DNA of 64,000 nt. Origin: Billgrantia bachuensis. GTDB taxonomy: Bacteria > Pseudomonadota > Gammaproteobacteria > Pseudomonadales > Halomonadaceae. The DNA lies in NCBI RefSeq assembly GCF_011742165.1, contig NZ_JAAQTO010000039.1, positions 1 through 64,000 of the forward strand. Direction: 5' to 3'. Shown here one piece after another: positions 1 through 9,439 of the stretch. Under the pieces are notes generated by a model. That model was not told where the DNA came from. It searched no databases and saw only the letters and a program-made list of their open reading frames with translations. Both the position numbers and the translations under genes were made by a program. Positions within the stretch are counted from its first letter, which is position 1. Every line of letters begins with the position of its first letter.

Positions 1-70
1 CTCCTCGTAGCCCTGTCGACGGATCAGCCGCGGTTCATGGCCACGGCCTAGGACAGGAAGGAGTGTAAAT

Positions 71-970
71 ATGGCATTTCCCAAGCGCGTGCGCCTGGTC
101 GAGGTCGGCCCCCGCGACGGGCTGCAGAACGAGCCCAACCCGATCGACACGGCCACCAAGCTGGAACTGATCGACCGCCTGGGCGCCGCCGGCCTCAAGT
201 ACATCGAAGCCGCCAGCTTCGTCTCGCCCAAGTGGGTGCCACAGATGGCCGACCATCGCGAAGTGATGACCGGCCTCACGCGCCGCCAAGGCGTCACCTA
301 TGCCGCCCTCACCCCTAACCTCAAGGGGCTGGAAGCGGCGCTGGAGTGCGGCGTGGAGGAAGTGGCGGTATTCGGCGCGGCCAGTGAAGCCTTCTCGCAG
401 AAGAACATCAACTGCTCCGTCGCCGAGTCCCTGGAGCGCTTCGCCCCCGTGCTGGAGCGAGCCAGAGAGGCCAACGTGCGCGTGCGCGGCTACGTCTCCT
501 GCGTGCTCGGCTGCCCCTACGAAGGCGAGATCGCCCCGGCCAAGGTGGCCGAAGTCTCCAAGGCCCTGTATGACATGGGCTGCTACGAAGTCTCGCTCGG
601 CGACACCATCGGCGTCGGCACCCCGCTCGCCGCCAAACGCATGATCGAAGCCGTGAGCCGCGACATTCCCATGGACAAGCTCGCCGCCCACTTCCACGAC
701 ACCTACGGCCAGGCCCTCGCCAATCTCTACGCCGTGCTGGAAGAAGGCATCAGCGTGGTGGACAGCTCCGTCGCCGGCCTCGGCGGCTGCCCCTACGCCA
801 AGGGCGCCTCCGGCAACGTGGCGAGTGAAGACGTCGTCTACCTGCTCAACGGCCTCGGCATCGAAACCGGTATCGACCTCGACAAGCTCGCCGAAACCGG
901 CACCTGGATCACCCAGACCATCGGCCGGCCCAACCGCTCGAAGGTGGGCGTGGCGCTGGCGGCGAAGTAA
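71..970 (+). CDS. mvaB: Hydroxymethylglutaryl-CoA lyase
   Basis: Cleaves 3-hydroxy-3-methylglutaryl-CoA to acetoacetate and acetyl-CoA, the last step of leucine/isovalerate degradation in the cytoplasm. The 299-residue product is full length and carries the family signature: [11 protein letters not shown] at residues 11-21, GDTIGVGTP at 177-185, the metal-binding HFHDTYG at 207-213, and the catalytic cysteine in GGCPYA (Cys240). A strong GGAAGGAG box lies 7 bases before the ATG. The upstream part of any operon is outside the window. Its last ~58 codons are duplicated about 0.96 kb downstream (1746-1929). Family assignment is secure; the pathway role is known for the family and not shown here. 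Confidence 0.95.
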   Translation: MAFPKRVRLVEVGPRDGLQNEPNPIDTATKLELIDRLGAAGLKYIEAASFVSPKWVPQMADHREVMTGLTRRQGVTYAALTPNLKGLEAALECGVEEVAVFGAASEAFSQKNINCSVAESLERFAPVLERAREANVRVRGYVSCVLGCPYEGEIAPAKVAEVSKALYDMGCYEVSLGDTIGVGTPLAAKRMIEAVSRDIPMDKLAAHFHDTYGQALANLYAVLEEGISVVDSSVAGLGGCPYAKGASGNVASEDVVYLLNGLGIETGIDLDKLAETGTWITQTIGRPNRSKVGVALAAK

Positions 971-990
971 GCAGAAGAATGACGTGAAGA

Positions 991-1025
991 GCCCCGGATC
1001 AGGGATGAAACCGGGGCGATTCACT
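991..1025 (+). terminator. Hairpin after HMG-CoA lyase
   Basis: GCCCCGG (991-997) pairs with CCGGGGC (1011-1017) across a 13-base loop, 20 bases after the lyase stop. The T-run that follows is poor (GATTCACTTGTT), so this is either a weak intrinsic terminator or only a 3'-end stabilising hairpin. Confidence 0.5.
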
Positions 1026-1059
1026 TGTTGAGCTATTCATTTATTGCCGGTCACCGCGT

Positions 1060-1390
1060 TTAAATCGCTTGACCGCCAGAAACCTCGATGCGTTGGGCAT
1101 TGATCCAGCGATTCTCCTCTCCTAGCAACCTGGCAATCATTGGGCCGATGTCGTCAGGCACACCCACACGGCCAAGAGCTGTCATCTCTGCGAAGGCCGT
1201 ATTCAAATCTGGAGTATCGCGTACTGCCCCACCAAGAAAGTCGGTTTCGATCGCCCCCGGTGCCACGGTATTGACCGCTATCCCGCGGCTTCCCAGCTCC
1301 TTGGCCATGTAGACACTCAATACTTCCACTGCCCCCTTGACTGCCGAGTAGGCGGAAAAGCCAGGATAGGAAATACGAGTCAGACCAGAA
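1060..1390 (-). pseudogene. SDR-family dehydrogenase, C-terminal remnant
   Basis: The reading frame from about 1390 down to 1060 encodes the second half of a classical short-chain dehydrogenase. It has the Ser-rich strand SSGLTRIS, the catalytic YSAVKG (Tyr-x3-Lys), the VNTVAPGAIETDF segment and the C-terminal SGGQAI. The Rossmann TGxxxGIG half is absent. The frame continues upstream only into sequence that belongs, on the other strand, to an AraC gene, so the first 27 or so residues of the open frame are not SDR sequence. No plausible start or ribosome-binding site remains. It is a non-functional 3' remnant created by a deletion whose endpoint lies near 1390. Confidence 0.85.
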
Positions 1391-1625
1391 CTCTTCCTTC
1401 TACCATCACTTTCGTAAACAGACTTCACTGACACCGCTGCAGTTTCAGAAGCAATTGCGTTTGATCGAGGCACGTCGACTGATGCTTGGGGAAGGTGCGT
1501 CAGCGAGCAGCGCGGCGTTCGCAGTGGGCTACGAGAGCGTATCGCAGTTCAGCCGTGAGTACCGTCGATTCTTCGGCTTGCCGCCATCCAAGGATATGGA
1601 GGCTAAGCATAAAAACCGCGCATAA
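1389..1625 (+). pseudogene. AraC-family regulator, C-terminal helix-turn-helix remnant
   Basis: A 79-codon frame, open without any start codon, encodes the second helix-turn-helix of an AraC/XylS regulator. It contains [20 protein letters not shown] (around 1401-1460), then [27 protein letters not shown] and a short basic tail ending at TAA 1623-1625. The ligand-binding half and first helix-turn-helix are gone. It abuts the SDR remnant head to head. AraC/SDR divergent pairs are common, so the simplest history is loss of the shared promoter region together with both 5' halves. Confidence 0.85.
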
Positions 1626-1745
1626 TGTCCCATCTACGCTAAGTGCACCTGGTTACCGCAGCAGGCGACGAAAAACACTATATCCGCGGGGACATTTCGC
1701 AACATAGATCTAGGGTCTAGGGTGATCGAAAGTGGCATCGGTAGT

Positions 1746-1929
1746 GTGCCCTACAACCAAGGGCGCCTCCGGCAACGTGGCCAGCGAGGACGTCGTCTAC
1801 CTGCTCAATGGCCTCGGCATCGAAACCGGCATTGATCTCTACAAGCTCGCCGAAACCGGCACCTGGATCACCCAGAGCATCGGCCGGCCGAACCGTTCGA
1901 AGGTAGGTGTGGCGCTGGCGGCGAAGTAA
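1746..1929 (+). pseudogene. HMG-CoA lyase 3' fragment (partial duplicate)
   Basis: Codons from [11 protein letters not shown] to the terminal VALAAK repeat the end of the lyase at 71-970 almost exactly; the visible protein changes are Asp to Tyr in GIDLYK and Thr to Ser in ITQSIG. Homology starts near the GCCCTAC at 1748-1754, and nothing upstream encodes the rest of the enzyme. The open frame runs back to an ATG at 1732 but lacks the catalytic regions, so no enzyme activity is expected. Confidence 0.9.
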
Positions 1930-1950
1930 ATAGGTGATAGAAACGGAAAA

Positions 1951-1987
1951 CCCCTGAGTCAGGTGACTGGCTCGGGGGCTCTTTAAT
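1951..1987 (+). terminator. Intrinsic terminator after the lyase fragment
   Basis: CCCCTGAG (1951-1958) pairs with CTCGGGGG (1971-1978), and the inner bases CAG/CTG also pair. CTCTTTAATT follows. This was probably the original terminator of a complete lyase copy. Confidence 0.7.
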
Positions 1988-2033
1988 TGTGGGCGGCGCT
2001 GGGAGCGAGCTTGCTATGGCTTCCCTGGTTTTC

Positions 2034-2411
2034 TTACCCCTCGAGGTTTTCCTGCCTCTGCGCCCGGCGATGGTAGAAGTACAAATATGCAAGCCCCAGC
2101 GGTGCAATGAAAAATGCGAAGCCCCAGCAAAGCGTCATGGTGAACATCTTGACGACCAGCATCATCACGGCATTGACGAAGAACACATTGTCTCCCATCA
2201 AGAAGCCTATCACCTGCTCATAGACGAAGCGTGAATAGGGGTACAACAAGGCGTTTGCCATCAGCAGCACCAGTTGATCCATTCGTAGCTGCGCGTCTCC
2301 CTGCACAACCATGAATACGATCAGAGCCGACATACCGGCACCGAAGAACAGCTGACGCAGGAAGTAGCGCAGCGAAAGGCCACCGAACGTCATGGCGATG
2401 AAGTCACGCAT
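2034..2411 (-). CDS. Small multi-pass membrane protein of the T6SS effector module (possible immunity protein)
   Basis: A 125-residue, very hydrophobic protein with about four predicted membrane spans: residues 22-40 (FFGAGMSALIVFMVV), 45-60, 76-92 and 93-115 (FTMTLCWGFAFFIAPLGLAYL). It ends in a basic tail. AGGAGATATCC precedes the ATG at 2411. It is the last gene after vgrG, the VasX-like effector and a second membrane protein, all on the same strand. Effectors that insert into membranes are usually paired with small integral-membrane immunity proteins, so that role is inferred from position and topology only. No family is recognised. Confidence 0.65.
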   Translation of the reverse strand: MRDFIAMTFGGLSLRYFLRQLFFGAGMSALIVFMVVQGDAQLRMDQLVLLMANALLYPYSRFVYEQVIGFLMGDNVFFVNAVMMLVVKMFTMTLCWGFAFFIAPLGLAYLYFYHRRAQRQENLEG

Positions 2412-2497
2412 GGATATCTCCTATAATCCATTTTTCTTTCTTGCCGTGGGATGTTCCCAGTTAAACCGAGCTCAATAGTAGGTAGTAACCGCTTCCC

Positions 2498-3568
2498 TCA
2501 CGTCACCGCGGCCTCCTGCCGCTCTCGGTAAATAGCCATCTCCACCTTGCCCAGCTGCGGGGTGAGCTGGCAGCGCTGGCGGGACCAGGGATACTCGATC
2601 TGCGCCTTGAGGAGAGTGGCACCCTCACCCGCCTTCCAGTCTTCCAGATCCAGGTCGCGCCAGTAGCGCGGGTCGCGCCCGGTTTGCCGATCGTGCTCGG
2701 CGGTGGTGGGGTCGAGATGACGGAAGGGCTCCAGGCGCGGCACGTCCGGCATGGGCTGGCTTACGTCCATATAGCGCTGCAGCATGTCCCACGTGGCGTG
2801 TACCTCATGCTTGTGATCAACGATGGCGCTGAGCGAGGTCTGGCTGAACTGCTTGCCGGTATAGCGATGCACGAACATCAGCCGATAAAAGATCCCGCCA
2901 CGCTGTACCACGCGCTCCACATAGCCATCGAACTCGACGAAAGGCGCTTTCAATGGCGGCTTCTTCTTGCCTTGGGCGAAGCTCACCGTCCCGGTTTGGC
3001 GGTTGAATTCACTGCTCTGATTTTTCATATACTGGTCAGCACTCCTAACGATCAAATTATGAAATGGAGTGAGTAAGAAAGAAAAAAATCGGGCGATACT
3101 ATTAAGAACCCATTGCGCCGTATAAACAGAAACTAGAATCACACTCACAACTCCCAGCACCGCCATAACCCCAACAGAAATAACTCCGAGCACAGGATAA
3201 TCAGGAATCAGAAGATACCCAACTTTAGTAGTTACGTAGACAAGGAGAGCAAGAAGAGAAGTTGCCCACAAATAAGGCACCACCAATAGAAGGAATGAAA
3301 TCCCTATTTTGCTTTCTATAAATTGGATACGTAGATGATCCCACCACCAGTCATCCGTTTCGTAGAATGCCTTGTCCTGACGATCCTGATGCTGAACGAA
3401 CTCGGCATCCTCACAGAGTTGCTGATAGGGATCAATACCAGCATAGTCGCCAAAAGGCAGCAGCTCCTCACCGATACGCTCGCGCTTCTTCGGCGCTGCC
3501 GGCATCGCAGCAATGGCACTAGCACGGTAGGCACCGGGACCATAGTGGGAGGAGCTTGCCTCTTTCAT
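2498..3568 (-). CDS. T6SS-associated membrane protein, effector partner
   Basis: A 356-residue protein with a hydrophilic N-terminus (about 90 residues), three predicted membrane helices around residues 92-185 (ISFLLLVVPYLW, VLGVISVGVMAVLGVVSVI, TAQWVLNSIARFF) and a soluble C-terminal half rich in Trp and Tyr (DPRYWRDLDLEDW). Its start overlaps the stop of the VasX-like effector as ATGA (3565-3568), so the two are translationally coupled. The layout recalls DUF6708-type proteins found beside VasX/BTH_I2691-type effectors; that family call is from memory. It may be an accessory or second effector subunit, or part of the immunity. Confidence 0.6.
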   Translation of the reverse strand: MKEASSSHYGPGAYRASAIAAMPAAPKKRERIGEELLPFGDYAGIDPYQQLCEDAEFVQHQDRQDKAFYETDDWWWDHLRIQFIESKIGISFLLLVVPYLWATSLLALLVYVTTKVGYLLIPDYPVLGVISVGVMAVLGVVSVILVSVYTAQWVLNSIARFFSFLLTPFHNLIVRSADQYMKNQSSEFNRQTGTVSFAQGKKKPPLKAPFVEFDGYVERVVQRGGIFYRLMFVHRYTGKQFSQTSLSAIVDHKHEVHATWDMLQRYMDVSQPMPDVPRLEPFRHLDPTTAEHDRQTGRDPRYWRDLDLEDWKAGEGATLLKAQIEYPWSRQRCQLTPQLGKVEMAIYRERQEAAVT

Positions 3569-6500
3569 ACCTGAAATTCCTTGATATACCAGTAACGGGG
3601 ATCTTGTGAGCGCCCCGTCAAGGATCTGATGAAGTCGGCGATCGGGTTATTCACCGTGCGATACGACCGAGCCGGCAGTGCATCATGCTGGCCTTCCACA
3701 AAGGGCTCGTACTCCTTGAGCATCGGGGTGGGCAACACCATCTCGCCCAACTCCCATTCAACTCTCGCCTGCAAGGCGATACGCAGGCGAGCCGTGGAGG
3801 TCACGCTGGTGCCACCCATCTGGAAGCTCTCCTCCGCCACCTTGCGCTTGACCAGAAAGCGTACCGCACTTTGCTGTGGCAACAATTGACGTTTGCCGAT
3901 TTCAAAAGGTTCTGGCGACCTTGTGATATGAGAGAGCTGCTCGTATGTGCCAAGCGGGGTGATGGTGCCGGTATCGGTCTGCTCCAGCTCCTGCACGGCC
4001 AGGTTCAACGTCTCGCCAATCTTGTAGCGGCTGATCAACGGCGTGCTGATCGTGACCACATAGTCGCGGCTGCTAGGGGTATCCGTCGTGGATTCCCATA
4101 CGCTTTCTAGCAGTGCCTGCCGCTCTTCGGTATCAAGGCTGCCGTAGCGCGTCACTTCGATTTGGGCCGGGCTCAGCTGCGTCAACAGCTGCGGGTAGTA
4201 AACGGTATCGTCGGCCGATGTCACCGTACTGGCAGGATGGGTACCCAAGGGGCCCTGCTTGAGCAACTGCTCGAAGGGGATATCCTGATTCATGGCGGCA
4301 TAGCTGCTACCGCCAATGGCCAACCCCAGGCCCAGCAGTGCCCACCCCCAACCGGGGATCATTACCAGCCCCGCCATCAGGGGAGCAGCAAGAAACAGTG
4401 CTCCTCCTGCAATCGCCACACCATGGCCGATAGCAGCATCGCGATCCCCTTGCTGCAAACTATTGCGTAATTCCCAACTGCTGACTCCCACGACCATCAC
4501 GCCAGCCAAGAAATTAGCCAGCCCCAGCGTCCGGACTAAACTACTACCACCCTGCCGCGCAAGTCGCTTTGCTAGCCAAGGACCAACACCAGGAATATTT
4601 TTCATATCGAACAAAGGACGCTGAATAATTCGTCCAGTCATAGAAACGGATTCTGGATATAGAGCTGCATGTAGTTTCATTGAGGCTGCAGATAGATCAA
4701 CTCCGGCACCAACTACTTTTCCCACCTGCAGTAAAAGCCTTTCATTTTTCTCTGCCTCAACAAGATTGGACATCTCCATGCCCAAGTTATATATCGCAAA
4801 CCCCACCAACAGTCTCGACACCGCTGGGCCATCTATCACTACTTTAACCTGACCGGCTAGCTTGGTCAGACGTAGTTGCGCTACCTTTGCGGCTTCGGGG
4901 TGGCCGGCGGGGAGAACGTACACCAGAACATGGCCGGCAGCCTGGCGGATAGCATCGTCTACTTCTGAAGACATGCGTTTCGGGCTGGTCGAGGCTTGCA
5001 CATTGCCCCTGGGATCCACTTGCTCGGCGTAGAGGTAGTCTCGCTGGGTCTGGAGCACGCCACTGGTGCGGTCGCGGTCGGTCAGGCCCCATTCGATGCC
5101 ATCGCCATGCACACCGATGATGACGTAGCGGCTCAGGTCGACGTCGCCGCGATGCATGACTTGCAGCTCGCCCCTCAGGGAGCCATCGACCAGGTTGGCA
5201 TGGGTGCTAACGGCGGTGAACACACGGCGCATGTGGATCACTTCCACGTCGTCGCCGATCCGCTCTGCTACCCGCAGCACGGCCTGGCTCCATTGCCCCA
5301 CTACCGTGTTGACCAAGCCGCCAACCTTGATGGCGTTGGCCACGCTGAGCACTTGGTTCTGCTGGGCTTGTTCCTGCTCAGTCAGGTTTTGGGCGACCAG
5401 CCCCAGGGTCTCCAGCCCCAGACTTTCGGCAAGGGCTTCGTCGATGTCGCGGTCGTCCTCGGCAAGCTGACGCAGGAAGGCAGGCCGGAAGTTGCCGCTG
5501 CCATCGTTGGTGTTGGTGTCGCCGTCGGCCGTTGCTTCAGATGCCTCGCTCTCGTCGGCACTCCAAAGCGCTTGCAACTCCCGATCGGTCAGAAGGGTCT
5601 TGAGCAGTTGTCGGGTACGGGCCTCTTGGCCGGTGTCGCCTTGGTCGTGTAGCACACCGGGAAGCTGCTGCAGCACACCGAACAAGTCGCCACACAGAGC
5701 ATAGCCTTCGCAGATACCCAGTTCATCGTGACTGGTGAAATCACGCAGCACGGCAGTGAGCTGGCCCTGGCTGGCCAGTTGCTGGAGGGCGTCGAGCTGT
5801 GTGCGCACTACCGCAAGCGCGACGTTGCGTTCGGCCTGCTCCAGGGTGGCATCGAGCTTTGTCGGGTCGATGGCACCCCGAAACTCGGCAAGTGGATTCG
5901 CCTCGCCACTGCTCGGCGCGGTGAAGAGAGCCTGGCGAATGAGCTTGGCCGAATGTCCCAAGGGATTGTCGGCCAGCCGACTGTCGAGGCCATCCAGATA
6001 GTGTTCGGCGAGGTGGATCTGGGCCAGGGCATGGCGCAGCGTGAACAGGGGGTCCGGCAGTGCCACGGCAACGATACCAGCGTTATCCCGTATGGCAGCC
6101 AAGAGGTCTTCGCCTGCCTCGCACTCCAGCGCCAGAGTGGCAGCGCGATCGGTTTCCCCGGCTTGCTCCCACAAGGCTTTGAGCTTGGCGCACAGCTCGT
6201 TTCCCGCTGGTGCGGTAAAGTCGGTGGTATAAGCTTCGGGCGCTTCCAGCATCAGTTCGATACCGAGATCGCGTTCACGCAGGGGCGGCTGGTCAGCTAC
6301 GCGCCCGGCGGGAAACCCCGTTTGCATGGAGAGCCAGCCTTCCATATCGAGAATCACGGCGTGGGCGTGCCCTACGGGTGTGGTGCGAGTTTCGAGCCGC
6401 CCGGGATTGGCTTCCAGCCAGGTGATATAGGGCCAGCTCCAGGCGATCTCACTGTAGGCGAGGCGCACCTGGTGCAGGGTGGCTTGGCCCTGCAGCATGG

Positions 6501-6978
6501 CGGGTAGCAGGATGTTATCGAGCCATTCACCTGCGCTGTCGCGCTCGTTGGGGGTATCGCCGCCCTCGGCCTGCTCGCGATAGTGTTCGACGCCCACATC
6601 GCTGAGCTTGCCATCAGGGCCGACCTCGAGTTCGCGCCAGAGGCGGTTATCGAAGAAGACGTATAAGTACCCCGGGCGTAGCATGGCGGTAGCAATACCG
6701 GTATTGGTCGTTACCCCACTCCGCTGAACGGGGCGATTGCGCCCGACTTCCGCCAGGGGGCGAACGGCCAGCATGGTGTTGTCCTGCAGGCTGCCATCGG
6801 TGCGCTCGAAAACGGTTCTGGCATGCTCCTGCAGCGGTATCTCGATTTCACCGCCGCCTTCACGCTTGGGAATGACCAGCGCCAGAGTGCCGTCTTCGTC
6901 GTCCTCATATTCGACACGGCGCCGCACGCCCAGGTCGACTTTCTCGTCTTGCAGTTCCTTGAGATCGCCTTCGCTCAT
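3565..6978 (-). CDS. VasX/BTH_I2691-type T6SS effector (putative membrane-damaging toxin)
   Basis: This 1137-residue protein has an N-terminal region typical of VasX-like effectors: LRPGYLYVFFDNRLWREL near residue 100, then EIAWSWPYITWLE. A long helical middle follows. Two strongly hydrophobic segments lie at about residues 815-838 and 850-890 (GVAIAGGALFLAAPLMAGLV, WALLGLGLAIGG), followed by a soluble C-terminus. VasX of Vibrio cholerae is a T6SS-delivered toxin that permeabilises the inner membrane; the same role is inferred here. Its start overlaps the vgrG stop (6975-6978), as expected for an effector loaded on the upstream-encoded spike. No signal peptide is seen. Neighbouring membrane genes are the likely immunity. 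Confidence 0.8.
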   Translation of the reverse strand: MSEGDLKELQDEKVDLGVRRRVEYEDDEDGTLALVIPKREGGGEIEIPLQEHARTVFERTDGSLQDNTMLAVRPLAEVGRNRPVQRSGVTTNTGIATAMLRPGYLYVFFDNRLWRELEVGPDGKLSDVGVEHYREQAEGGDTPNERDSAGEWLDNILLPAMLQGQATLHQVRLAYSEIAWSWPYITWLEANPGRLETRTTPVGHAHAVILDMEGWLSMQTGFPAGRVADQPPLRERDLGIELMLEAPEAYTTDFTAPAGNELCAKLKALWEQAGETDRAATLALECEAGEDLLAAIRDNAGIVAVALPDPLFTLRHALAQIHLAEHYLDGLDSRLADNPLGHSAKLIRQALFTAPSSGEANPLAEFRGAIDPTKLDATLEQAERNVALAVVRTQLDALQQLASQGQLTAVLRDFTSHDELGICEGYALCGDLFGVLQQLPGVLHDQGDTGQEARTRQLLKTLLTDRELQALWSADESEASEATADGDTNTNDGSGNFRPAFLRQLAEDDRDIDEALAESLGLETLGLVAQNLTEQEQAQQNQVLSVANAIKVGGLVNTVVGQWSQAVLRVAERIGDDVEVIHMRRVFTAVSTHANLVDGSLRGELQVMHRGDVDLSRYVIIGVHGDGIEWGLTDRDRTSGVLQTQRDYLYAEQVDPRGNVQASTSPKRMSSEVDDAIRQAAGHVLVYVLPAGHPEAAKVAQLRLTKLAGQVKVVIDGPAVSRLLVGFAIYNLGMEMSNLVEAEKNERLLLQVGKVVGAGVDLSAASMKLHAALYPESVSMTGRIIQRPLFDMKNIPGVGPWLAKRLARQGGSSLVRTLGLANFLAGVMVVGVSSWELRNSLQQGDRDAAIGHGVAIAGGALFLAAPLMAGLVMIPGWGWALLGLGLAIGGSSYAAMNQDIPFEQLLKQGPLGTHPASTVTSADDTVYYPQLLTQLSPAQIEVTRYGSLDTEERQALLESVWESTTDTPSSRDYVVTISTPLISRYKIGETLNLAVQELEQTDTGTITPLGTYEQLSHITRSPEPFEIGKRQLLPQQSAVRFLVKRKVAEESFQMGGTSVTSTARLRIALQARVEWELGEMVLPTPMLKEYEPFVEGQHDALPARSYRTVNNPIADFIRSLTGRSQDPRYWYIKEFQV

Positions 6979-9158
6979 CCGTTCTGTCCTCCATTCGTCC
7001 GAGCACGCCCCTTGCGCAGACGAACCTGCTGACCGTCCTGGCTACCGCTGGTGACGTCGACGAGAAACTCGCGCTCGCCCAGCCCTTCCGCCTCGACCAG
7101 TTGCGCCTGCTGGCTGGGTCCATGGCCGGAGAAGGCGACTTGGGTATGTTCCTCGCGCTCAGCGCGCTGGGGGAGTTCCGGGGACTGCGCCCCCTGCCCG
7201 CTCCCCGAGCCGGGGCTGCCGCCGGAGTTGATCTTGACCTGGGCGCCGACGAAGGTGATGCCGCTGGGGTCGAGCTTGAGGAAGCTGCCGCCGGCCTTGA
7301 GGGTGATCTCGGCGCCGGCGTCGATCACGGTCTTGCTGCCGGCCTGGTGGTGAACCTCCTGACCGGCTTCGACGAGCTGGGCGCGGGCTGTCTTTTCGTG
7401 GCGGGTGGCGCCGACGATGAGGTGGTCGTCGCCATCGACCTGGAGGTGGCGTTGGCCGCGCACGGTGAGGTGGTCGTTGCTGTGGATCTCGCTGATGCGG
7501 TTGCGGTGCACGGTGAGGTGGCTGTCGTTGCCGATCTCTTCGGTGCGGTCGTTATTCGTCAGCAGTTCCAGGTCTTTCTGGGCGTGGAGCCAGATCTGCT
7601 CTTCACCGGCCTGGTCTTCCAGGCGCAGTTCGTTGAAGCCTTCGCCTTGGTGGCTCTGGGTGCGGATGACGGTGCGGGTCTTGTTCGCCGGGAGTTCGTA
7701 GGGCGGCGTGTTGACGGCGTTGTAGACCCGCCCGGTGATCAGCGGCTGGTCGGGATCGCCCTCCAGGTAGCTGACGATCACCTCGTGGCCGATCCGGGGA
7801 ATCGCCATGCTGCCGTAGCCGCCGCCAGCCCAGTCCTGGCTGACCCGTAGCCAGGCGCTGGCGGTTTCATTGGGCTCGGCGTAGCGGTCCCAGGGGAACT
7901 GCACCTTGACCCGGCCGTGCTCGTCGCAGTAGATCTCCTCGCCGTCGGGCCCGACGACGAAGGCGACCTGGGGGCCGTCGACCCGGGGCCTGGGGTTAGG
8001 CTCGGGGCGCCAGGTCAGGTCGGCGGGCATGAGCACGAGGTCGTTGTGGTAGCGGGTCATGGCTTCCGAGCCTGCCCGCCCCTGCAGGCTGCTAGCGTCA
8101 CCCTCTCCCTGCTCTTGGTCCTGCAGGAACCCGTCCTCTTCCAGGGCCTGGGGCTGCTTGCCGTAATGGACCACGCCGAGCACTTGCCAATCCTGGTTGA
8201 GCGCATCGAGGTCGTGATCGGTCAGGGTGAAGCGGGTACCCGGGGCCAACTCGGGCAGGTCGCTCTCGGCATCGGCGGTGCTGGCACTCTGGCGCAGCGC
8301 TTCGAGGCGGATGCGGGTGAAGGCCTGGCCGGAGGCGTCACGCTTGTAGCGGCCGGGGTAGTCGTAGTGTTCGTAGTCGACCCGCTGGGCGTGCTCCTCC
8401 AGCCCGTCGGCGAGGTGGTCGTGCCGTTGGCCATAGGCCGGGCGCTTGAAGGAGTAGTCCTTGAGCGTGGTCGAGGCCGGGGCGACGCGGGCATGCTGTT
8501 GCAGCTTGCGGACGTGGCGCGTGGGCGGCGTGCCCCCGGCGCGGCCGTGGTAGGTGCGCTCGCCCAGGTGGGTCAGGACCTGGGGGGCGTCGGCGAAGAC
8601 CAGGCGGTGGGCGGCACTGCCCCCCTCTGCATCGCTGACCTGGAAAAACTCGTGGAAGTAGAACAGGCCCTCTTCGGCAGCCAGGCGCTGGACGAAGGCG
8701 AGATCGGTCTCGCGATACTGCACGCAGTACTCGCGGGACTCGGGTTCCCGAGTGGCATCGAAAGCGATGTCGGTGAGGTCGTGTTCGTCGCACAGGGTGT
8801 TGAGCACCGTGAGCGGCGAGACTTCCTGGAAGATGCGCGAGTTCTGCCGCAGCGAGAGGCGCCACAGCGCGGGCTGGATCGTCACGCGATAGAAGGTGCG
8901 GCGGTGGCCGCGGTCGCCGCGGGCGAACTCACTGACGATACCATGGACGCGGCGCAGCGCCTCGCCCTCCTGCCAGATCGTCAGGGTGGCCTCGCGGTCG
9001 AGGATATCGGTGGCGGAGAGGCTGCCGTTGCGGCTGGCGAAGCGCACCGTCAGTTCGAAGGGCTGGGACAGCGCTTCCTTGTGCGTGAATTCAATGACCG
9101 CCAGATCGTCGGCCCCGGCCAAGTCCAGGGTGAATTGCCATCCGCTTGCATCGGCCAT
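6975..9158 (-). CDS. vgrG: VgrG, type VI secretion tip (spike) protein
   Basis: A 727-residue trimeric spike protein. The N-terminal gp27-like region (FTLDLAGADDLAVIEF; FVQRLAAEEGLFYFHEF near residue 160) leads to the gp5-like OB domain (YCDEHGRVKVQFPWDRYAEP, then SWLRVSQDWAGGGYGSMAIP and PRIGHEVIVSYLEGDPDQP). The beta-helix ends in a DUF2345-like repeat (EITLKAGGSFLKLDPSG). A short hydrophilic tail with no extra enzymatic domain follows, so this is not an evolved VgrG and probably carries the adjacent VasX-like protein. GGGAGG precedes the ATG. No tss structural genes occur in the window, making this an orphan vgrG island. Confidence 0.95.
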   Translation of the reverse strand: MADASGWQFTLDLAGADDLAVIEFTHKEALSQPFELTVRFASRNGSLSATDILDREATLTIWQEGEALRRVHGIVSEFARGDRGHRRTFYRVTIQPALWRLSLRQNSRIFQEVSPLTVLNTLCDEHDLTDIAFDATREPESREYCVQYRETDLAFVQRLAAEEGLFYFHEFFQVSDAEGGSAAHRLVFADAPQVLTHLGERTYHGRAGGTPPTRHVRKLQQHARVAPASTTLKDYSFKRPAYGQRHDHLADGLEEHAQRVDYEHYDYPGRYKRDASGQAFTRIRLEALRQSASTADAESDLPELAPGTRFTLTDHDLDALNQDWQVLGVVHYGKQPQALEEDGFLQDQEQGEGDASSLQGRAGSEAMTRYHNDLVLMPADLTWRPEPNPRPRVDGPQVAFVVGPDGEEIYCDEHGRVKVQFPWDRYAEPNETASAWLRVSQDWAGGGYGSMAIPRIGHEVIVSYLEGDPDQPLITGRVYNAVNTPPYELPANKTRTVIRTQSHQGEGFNELRLEDQAGEEQIWLHAQKDLELLTNNDRTEEIGNDSHLTVHRNRISEIHSNDHLTVRGQRHLQVDGDDHLIVGATRHEKTARAQLVEAGQEVHHQAGSKTVIDAGAEITLKAGGSFLKLDPSGITFVGAQVKINSGGSPGSGSGQGAQSPELPQRAEREEHTQVAFSGHGPSQQAQLVEAEGLGEREFLVDVTSGSQDGQQVRLRKGRARTNGGQNG

Positions 9159-9342
9159 GGTGCCTCCCTGCGTGAAAGGTATTGCTCTTATTAATCCATT
9201 AGAGGAATCGCAATTCCTCGCGCAGAGAGCATATCAATCGAAGCGGCGGGTATCTGTGGCACATCGCCGATAAACGTGTAGGAAAAGGCTTACAAGGAAA
9301 AGTGAGCAGCCCCCGCAAATACTGTCTACTAGACGCGAGACA

Positions 9343-9384
9343 ATACGGAAAAGCCCCTGAGCCAGATCACTGACTCAGGGGCTT
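9343..9384 (-). terminator. Intrinsic terminator downstream of the VapA-like gene
   Basis: GCCCCTGA (9353-9360) and TCAGGGGC (9375-9382) form the outer stem; CCAG/CTGA bases extend it. On the minus strand TTTTCCG follows. It lies 58 bases after the stop of the 9440-9877 gene and separates it from vgrG. Confidence 0.75.
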
Positions 9385-9439
9385 CATCTGGGCGCCGAAG
9401 CGCCCCCGTATATAGCCAAGCTATTGACAATTTATCCGC

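Noticed and set aside
7101..9194. Two long plus-strand frames opposite vgrG
   Set aside because: Antisense of VgrG; repeated Val/Ala/Gly strings, no motif.
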